A DNA stretch of 64,000 bases from JAJDXO01 sp965213765 (GTDB lineage Bacteria; Pseudomonadota; Alphaproteobacteria; Rhodospirillales; UBA2165), in contig OZ243926.1 of assembly GCA_965213765.1 (NCBI GenBank), positions 3,782,001-3,846,000 of the forward strand, written 5' to 3'. The notes beneath the pieces were generated by a model. That model was not told where the DNA came from, did not search any database, and saw only the letters and a program-made list of their open reading frames with translations. Shown here piece after piece: positions 60,165 through 64,000 of this stretch (positions are counted from its first letter, which is position 1; each line of letters begins with the position of its first letter). The position numbers were made by a program, and so were the translations under genes.

Positions 60165-61150
60165 GACACCTACGACGACTGAGGAATAGCATCTCGATCC
60201 CGATCACGGCTGACGAGAACGGTTTCACCGGGAGGGAATGCCCGAATGCGGAGTGCGAGGGGTACTTCAAGATCGTCTCGGGGACAGGCCTGGAGGGAGA
60301 CGGGCTACCGTGCCACTGCCCGTATTGCGGTCACATCGCCGGTCACGACGAGTTCTGGACACGAGAGCAGATCCAGTACGCCAAGTCGGTCGCGATGTGG
60401 CGGATTTCCGACGCAATCCGCAAGGACTTGAAGTCGTTTGAGTTTAGCCAGAAGCCGCGTGGGCCGTTCGGGATTGGGCTCTCGGTGAAGGTGAAGGCAG
60501 GGCCACTACTGCCAATTCACCACTACCGAGAAAAGGAACTCGAGACCACGGTCGTCTGCGCCAACTGCACGCTACGATATGCTGTGTACGGGGCATTCGC
60601 CTTCTGCCCAGACTGTGGGCAGCACAACTCGCAGCAAATCTTGGGGGCGAACCTTGAGGTGGTGCGAAGGATGCTCAATCTCGCAGAAAGCCACAACAAC
60701 GATCTCCGAGTAAAGCTAATCGAAAACGCGTTGGAGGACTGCGTGTCAGCATTCGACGCCTTTGGCAGGGAGTTGTGCCGCGTGTACGCGGATCGCACGT
60801 TGAGGCCAGCCACTATGAATCGAATGCGGTTCCAAAACCTGGTTCGTGCCCAAGCGGAACTACAAACCATCGGCGTCGAAATGACGGCGGCGATCACAAC
60901 GGACGCCTGGGAGCAAGCCCTCATGCTATTCCAGAAACGGCACCTGATCACGCACAAGCTCGGGGTGGCGGATCAAGAATACGTAGACCGAAGTGGCGAC
61001 CGCGACGCGGTGTTAGGGCGGAAAGTTCCAGTCAACGCCGACGAGGTGACGGAACTCAGAAGCACACTCTGGACCATCGCCGAAAATCTGACAGCGCAGT
61101 TCACGTCACGCAATGCCAAAGCTCATCTTCCGTCTTTCCGTGCACCATAG
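60161..61150 (+). CDS. Zinc-ribbon protein with C-terminal HEPN-like domain
   Basis: The 329-residue product has two zinc ribbons: Cys27/Cys32 with Cys53/Cys56 (CHCPYCGH), and Cys133/Cys136 (CANC) with Cys149/Cys152 (CPDCGQ). The C-terminal half is helical and contains FQKRHLITHKLGVADQEYVD, with Arg260-x4-His265 matching the Rx4-6H motif of HEPN ribonucleases; similar RxxxxHxxGxxDxxY strings mark HEPN proteins of conflict systems. It overlaps the lipoprotein gene by four bases. RNase activity is inferred from motif only. Confidence 0.6.
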   Translation: MRHLRRLRNSISIPITADENGFTGRECPNAECEGYFKIVSGTGLEGDGLPCHCPYCGHIAGHDEFWTREQIQYAKSVAMWRISDAIRKDLKSFEFSQKPRGPFGIGLSVKVKAGPLLPIHHYREKELETTVVCANCTLRYAVYGAFAFCPDCGQHNSQQILGANLEVVRRMLNLAESHNNDLRVKLIENALEDCVSAFDAFGRELCRVYADRTLRPATMNRMRFQNLVRAQAELQTIGVEMTAAITTDAWEQALMLFQKRHLITHKLGVADQEYVDRSGDRDAVLGRKVPVNADEVTELRSTLWTIAENLTAQFTSRNAKAHLPSFRAP

Positions 61151-61374
61151 TGTCCGGGCAGACTCGGCGTAGCATTCCGAAGCTACCGAAGTGCTTCGCC
61201 GGCCGCTTCGGTCTCGATGTCCGCGCCCTTCAGGAGTGGGAACAGGGACGCCGGGTTCCCGACAGGGCGGCTCGCGTTCTGTTGACCGTCATAGACCGAA
61301 ACCCTGACGCCGTGGTCGAGGCGCTCGGCGAGAATGGAGACGGCGGACGACGGGGTCATTCCTCTGCGTCGTGA
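61150..61374 (+). pseudogene. C-terminal half of a NadS/HigA-like HTH antitoxin
   Basis: The frame begins at a GTG overlapping the stop of the HEPN gene and reads FAGRFGLDVRALQEWEQGRR, then DRAARVLLTVIDRNPDAV, the recognition helix and end of XRE antitoxins of the NadS type. The first half of the HTH is missing and it runs 19 bases into the end of the integrase gene on the other strand. Probably a relic. Confidence 0.5.
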
Positions 61375-62543
61375 ACGGCGCGTGTGCCATCGGGAGTTAG
61401 GTTCCCGCCGATGCTTCCTGTGATGCGCGCCGCGGCGGTCTGAATCGAGTCCCGCGCCAGATGCGCGTAGCGCGCCGTCGTCTGCACCTGGGTGTGCCCG
61501 AGCAGTTTCCCGATCATGGTCAGGCTCTCGCCGAGAGCCAGCGCACGCGAGGCAAAACTGTGTCTCAGATCGTGGATCCGCACGTCCTCGAGGCCCGCCT
61601 GCTTGCGGATGCGCTGCCAGGGGCGTTGCAGGTCGGTGAGGTGAGAGCCGGGGAGGCGGCCCGCGATGACCCAGGGATTGTCCTCGTCACGGGGAATGGC
61701 TGACAACACCGCCCGGGCCTCGGGGCCCAGAGGTACGATCCGTCCGCCGGTCTTGGCGTCGGGAAGCTCGATGCAATCGTCCTTGACGTACTCCCAGCGC
61801 AGGAACTGGATCTCCGACAGCCGGCAGCCGGTCAGCAGCAACAGGCGGAAGGCGGCGACTGCCGAGGGCATCTCTTCTTCGGCCTCGCCGAGGACCTGGC
61901 CCAGCCGTTCGGTCTCTTCCGGCGACAGGAAGCGCTCCCGCTTGTGCTCCTTGTAGCGCTTGACATGCCGGCAGGGATTGGAGCCGTCGGGTCGCCAGCC
62001 CCAGACTTCGGCAAGGGAGAACATCTTGGACAGCACCCCGAGCGTCCGGTTGGCCTGATAGGGTTTGTCCCGCAGGCCGTGATGCAGGGCGGCAATATCC
62101 TTGCGCTGCACCTCCGGAACCCGCAACTCACCGATCACGGGGTCGACAAACAGCCTCACCGAACGGCGGTACTCTTCCCGGGTGCTCGGCTTGCAGTGGA
62201 CAGGGACATATTCCTCCAGGAACCTGCGCCCGAGATCAGCCATGTTCGGCTCGGCCTCGCGCCGGGCGTCCGCGTCGCGGGGGTCGATGCCTTTCTTCGC
62301 GGAAGCCAATATCTCAAGCGCGCGGGCACGCGCCTGATCCGGGTTCAGTGGCCCATGCGGGCCGATGGTGAACCAGCACAGTTTCCCGGCGATGCGGGTC
62401 TGAACGACGTAGCTCTTGCGTCCCGAGCGCCGAACACGCAGGCCGAAGCCTGTGAGTTCTCCATCCCAATAGACGGTATCCGTCCCACCGGCCTTGACGG
62501 CATCGACGGAGCGCTTGGTGATACGGGGGATGCGGTTTGCCAC
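61356..62543 (-). CDS. int: Tyrosine recombinase integrase of the ICE
   Basis: The 395-residue product has an N-terminal DUF4102-like arm-binding region (RITKRSVDAVKAGG, GFGLRVRRSGRKSYVVQ), a SAM-like core-binding domain, and the catalytic domain: Arg in TGCRLSEIQFLRW, HDLRHSFASRAL (His-x-x-Arg), GHTQVQTTARYAHL (His and nucleophile Tyr). The GTG at 62543 is chosen as start because AAGGAG is seven bases upstream. It lies about 190 bases from the tRNA-fMet fragment, the usual int-att arrangement. It should catalyse integration and, with an excisionase, excision. Confidence 0.9.
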   Translation of the reverse strand: MANRIPRITKRSVDAVKAGGTDTVYWDGELTGFGLRVRRSGRKSYVVQTRIAGKLCWFTIGPHGPLNPDQARARALEILASAKKGIDPRDADARREAEPNMADLGRRFLEEYVPVHCKPSTREEYRRSVRLFVDPVIGELRVPEVQRKDIAALHHGLRDKPYQANRTLGVLSKMFSLAEVWGWRPDGSNPCRHVKRYKEHKRERFLSPEETERLGQVLGEAEEEMPSAVAAFRLLLLTGCRLSEIQFLRWEYVKDDCIELPDAKTGGRIVPLGPEARAVLSAIPRDEDNPWVIAGRLPGSHLTDLQRPWQRIRKQAGLEDVRIHDLRHSFASRALALGESLTMIGKLLGHTQVQTTARYAHLARDSIQTAAARITGSIGGNLTPDGTRAVHDAEE

Positions 62544-62583
62544 GGCATTGCTCCTTGACGGGGGAGGGAGCATGTATCATTCT

Positions 62584-62707
62584 GGCAAACTATTGGCAAA
62601 CACTTTCAGGTAAACCGGAGCGCATCCCTGCGTACATCTGTCGTAGGAAGAAACGACTAATCCCATGGAAAACAAATATTTATCATACACCTGCGCACGT
62701 GTGCGCA
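62584..62707. repeat. Possible integrase arm sites: GGCAAAC repeat and inverted repeat
   Basis: GGCAAAC occurs at 62584-62590 and 62595-62601 (11-base period). TGCGCAC/GTGCGCA arms (62692-62698 and 62701-62707) form a tight inverted repeat with a 2-base centre. Both lie between int and the att site. Confidence 0.4.
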
Positions 62708-62732
62708 TCCCTGTCTATCATATGTACCGAAA

Positions 62733-62777
62733 CTCATAACCTGAAGGTCGTTGGTTCAAATCCAACCCCCGCAACCA
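62733..62777 (+). other. Attachment site: 3' half of initiator tRNA-Met (attR)
   Basis: The sequence from CTCATAACCTGAAGGTCG through TTCAAATCC to CCCCCGCAACCA matches the 3' half of tRNA-fMet, with the CAT anticodon, the T loop and an encoded CCA. The 5' half is absent. A site-specific insertion into this tRNA would leave exactly this at the far end, with the rebuilt full tRNA at the other end, outside this window. It marks the right boundary of the ICE. Confidence 0.8.
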
Positions 62778-62783
62778 AAAAAT

Positions 62784-62820
62784 CCCCGTTATTCCAACAG
62801 GATAGCGGGGTTTTTCTTTT
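62784..62820 (+). terminator. Rho-independent terminator of the native tRNA gene
   Basis: CCCCGTTATTCC and GGATAGCGGGG form a GC-rich stem with an AACA loop, followed by a T-rich run. It lies seven bases after the tRNA CCA end. Confidence 0.8.
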
Positions 62821-63356
62821 GTAGCACAGAACCTAATTTTGTTCAGGTACCACATAGGCACCATTTTGTTTCCAAATCGTGCGCAGCCCTGCGCAGAGTA
62901 AGCGTCTGGCGTGACCGCCCCTGGCGGGTCAGCGTTTTCGTTCGGTCAGCGAGTGACGCAATCGCCGGGGCAGCGCGGATTTCGAATCCTGCGCAATCGT
63001 TGACGGCTGGGCTCCGTGTGCTTTCGGGTCGAACCCGCCGATGCGCAGGCCCGTGATGGTATTGGCTGCTTCGATGACCACACTGTCGCGCCTGCTGAAC
63101 GGCAAGGCGGGGGTGTCCGCGAACATGGCCTTGGCGCACGAGGATGTCGGGTGGGGCACCGCCGAGCACTGGATGCGGATGCAGGCGAGCTACGAGCTTG
63201 CACAGGCGCGCCGGGGCCGAGCCGTTGCCGATCGGCATCCAAGCGCATGGCAAGCTTGACCCGCCTCGACGGTCCAGAGGCGTACAAGGAGCCTATGCGG
63301 ACCGCACCTGAGCGTTCATAGTTATTGAGATTTGAGGAAATCGGAGAATACCAGAG
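62821..63356. other. Host flank holding a HigA-like fragment
   Basis: Apart from the HigA-like frame (63041-63259), no gene is supported here. The minus-strand frames are shadows. Confidence 0.45.
63041..63259 (+). pseudogene. HigA-type antitoxin fragment
   Basis: The frame reads TLSRLLNGKAGVSANMALA and GTAEHWMRMQASYELAQARRG, the second half of HigA-family antitoxins (TLSxLLNGxxGxSxxMALR...AexWLRMQxxYDLxQA). The N-terminal HPGE...-type region is not found in frame, so it is probably decayed. Confidence 0.55.
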
Positions 63357-63782
63357 ATGCGCAACACTGTTCCCTTGGGAGCAATTCTCGCGTTCGCCAT
63401 TTCTTTCCTGTCTGGTTCAGTGGCGGCGCAATCCACTAACGTCCACCAATCCACAACGCAGCCGCCAGGCGGTAGATTCGAGATCGTGCAATCTTTTGTG
63501 GCGGCGAAATGGACCTTTCGGTTAGACCGGTATAGAGGGAACGTAGATCAACTGATCGAGACACAAGACGGCGCACTGACGTGGCAGGGAATGCTCGTGA
63601 TGGACCTGCCAGATATGTCTTCAACTCGCAAAGCTCGATTTACAATATTCGCTTCTGGAATAGCGGCTCGATTTACATTTTTGATAGATAACCAAACTGG
63701 AAAAACGTGGGTCCTGAATTCCCTACGGGACACGGAGGAAGGGTCAGATCAGCTTGTTGAATGGGTTCCGTTTCCAAAATGA
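63357..63782 (+). CDS. Secreted protein of unknown function
   Basis: The 141-residue product has a signal peptide (LGAILAFAISFLSGSVAAQS) and a mature part rich in beta strands (RFEIVQSFVAAKWTFRLDR; ARFTFLIDNQTGKTWVL). No family was recognised. GGAGA lies about 14 bases before the ATG. It is probably host chromosome. Confidence 0.55.
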   Translation: MRNTVPLGAILAFAISFLSGSVAAQSTNVHQSTTQPPGGRFEIVQSFVAAKWTFRLDRYRGNVDQLIETQDGALTWQGMLVMDLPDMSSTRKARFTIFASGIAARFTFLIDNQTGKTWVLNSLRDTEEGSDQLVEWVPFPK

Positions 63783-63820
63783 AAATAGGAGGCCAATTAG
63801 AGTTCAACTCGAAACTAGTT

Positions 63821-64000
63821 GAGTGATTTCAGTCGGTTGTGTCTTACTCGGTTGTGTCAAAGCAAACGAGGAGGCACAACATGTGGACCGAAATCACTCG
63901 CCCGAAGTATGAGCGCCGTGGCGGTCGCTATGCAAGCGACCTTACGGATCGGGAGTGGGCGTTGATCGCGCCGTTCATGCCGCCGCGCAAGAAGATAGGC
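63821..64000 (+). mobile_element. Left part of an IS5-family insertion sequence (cut by window end)
   Basis: A likely end GAGTGATTTC starts at 63821. Two direct repeats CGGTTGTGTC (63834-63843 and 63849-63858) lie between this end and the transposase gene. Confidence 0.5.
63881..64000 (+). CDS. IS5-family transposase, N-terminal part (partial)
   Basis: The first 40 residues read MWTEITRPKYERRGG, RYASDLTDREWALIAPFMPP and RKKIG, the typical start of IS427-group IS5 transposases. GAGGAGG is seven bases before the ATG. The gene continues beyond the window. Confidence 0.85.
   Translation, partial: MWTEITRPKYERRGGRYASDLTDREWALIAPFMPPRKKIG

Noticed and set aside
62733..62777. Functional tRNA gene
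   Set aside because: Only the part from the anticodon to the CCA end is present; the 5' half before it is missing.

Overview
The window looks like the right-hand part of a large integrative and conjugative element (ICE) in a GC-rich alphaproteobacterium, followed by about 1.2 kb of flanking host DNA. The evidence is (i) a conjugation gene block of the type IVB (Dot/Icm, IncI-like, MPF_I) kind, (ii) a MobF relaxase and a TraD-like coupling protein, (iii) a tyrosine integrase at the right end, and (iv) just beyond the integrase the 3' half of an initiator tRNA-Met gene (62733-62777), which is the expected attachment-site remnant. The element's left end lies outside the window. All functions were read from the sequence by eye; no database search was run.

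Layout. 1-15.6 kb (+ strand, very GC-rich): conjugation genes in one tightly overlapping run: a DotH-like C-terminus, DotG, DotE/IcmC-like, DotP/IcmD-like, the DotO/IcmB ATPase, a single-stranded-DNA-binding protein, two exported proteins, DotA/TraY, an HD-fold relative, TraD and TraI. 15.7-26 kb: a cargo region with visibly lower GC. It holds a small relaxosome-type protein, an HTH/PIN toxin-antitoxin pair, a six-gene cassette (ParB-like, PD-(D/E)XK nuclease, SNF2 helicase, ParB-like, radical SAM, HSP90-type ATPase) and a separate PD-(D/E)XK nuclease. 27-49.4 kb (- strand, GC-rich): the maintenance backbone: DUF2493, DUF4326, Toprim, SSB, HNH nuclease, HTH regulator, TacAT-like and AbiE-like toxin-antitoxin pairs, a giant Strawberry-notch helicase/methyltransferase, DUF6573, RadC, a GHKL ATPase, ParB, a VWA protein, a DUF3150-like protein and a MoxR ATPase. 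49.7-61.4 kb: a second cargo region: a UvrD-like remnant, an AT-rich orphan nuclease, IS remnants, a frameshifted repressor, an AAA ATPase plus TPR-ATPase operon under an unusual operator array, and a lipase/lipoprotein/zinc-ribbon-HEPN operon. 61.4-62.8 kb: integrase and att site. 62.8-64 kb: host flank with a HigA-like fragment, a secreted protein and the start of an IS5-family element.

How the parts fit: the left block builds the pore (Dot proteins), energises it (DotO, TraD) and processes the DNA strand (TraI). The minus-strand backbone supplies ssDNA handling and stable inheritance. Two cargo zones carry nuclease/ATPase genes whose make-up suggests anti-phage or anti-plasmid functions. 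The strongest candidate for an undescribed system is the six-gene cassette at 17.4-24.7 kb. The AAA/TPR-ATPase pair (53.4-58.4 kb), the lipase/lipoprotein/HEPN operon (58.9-61.2 kb) and the orphan nuclease (50.3-51.9 kb) come next.
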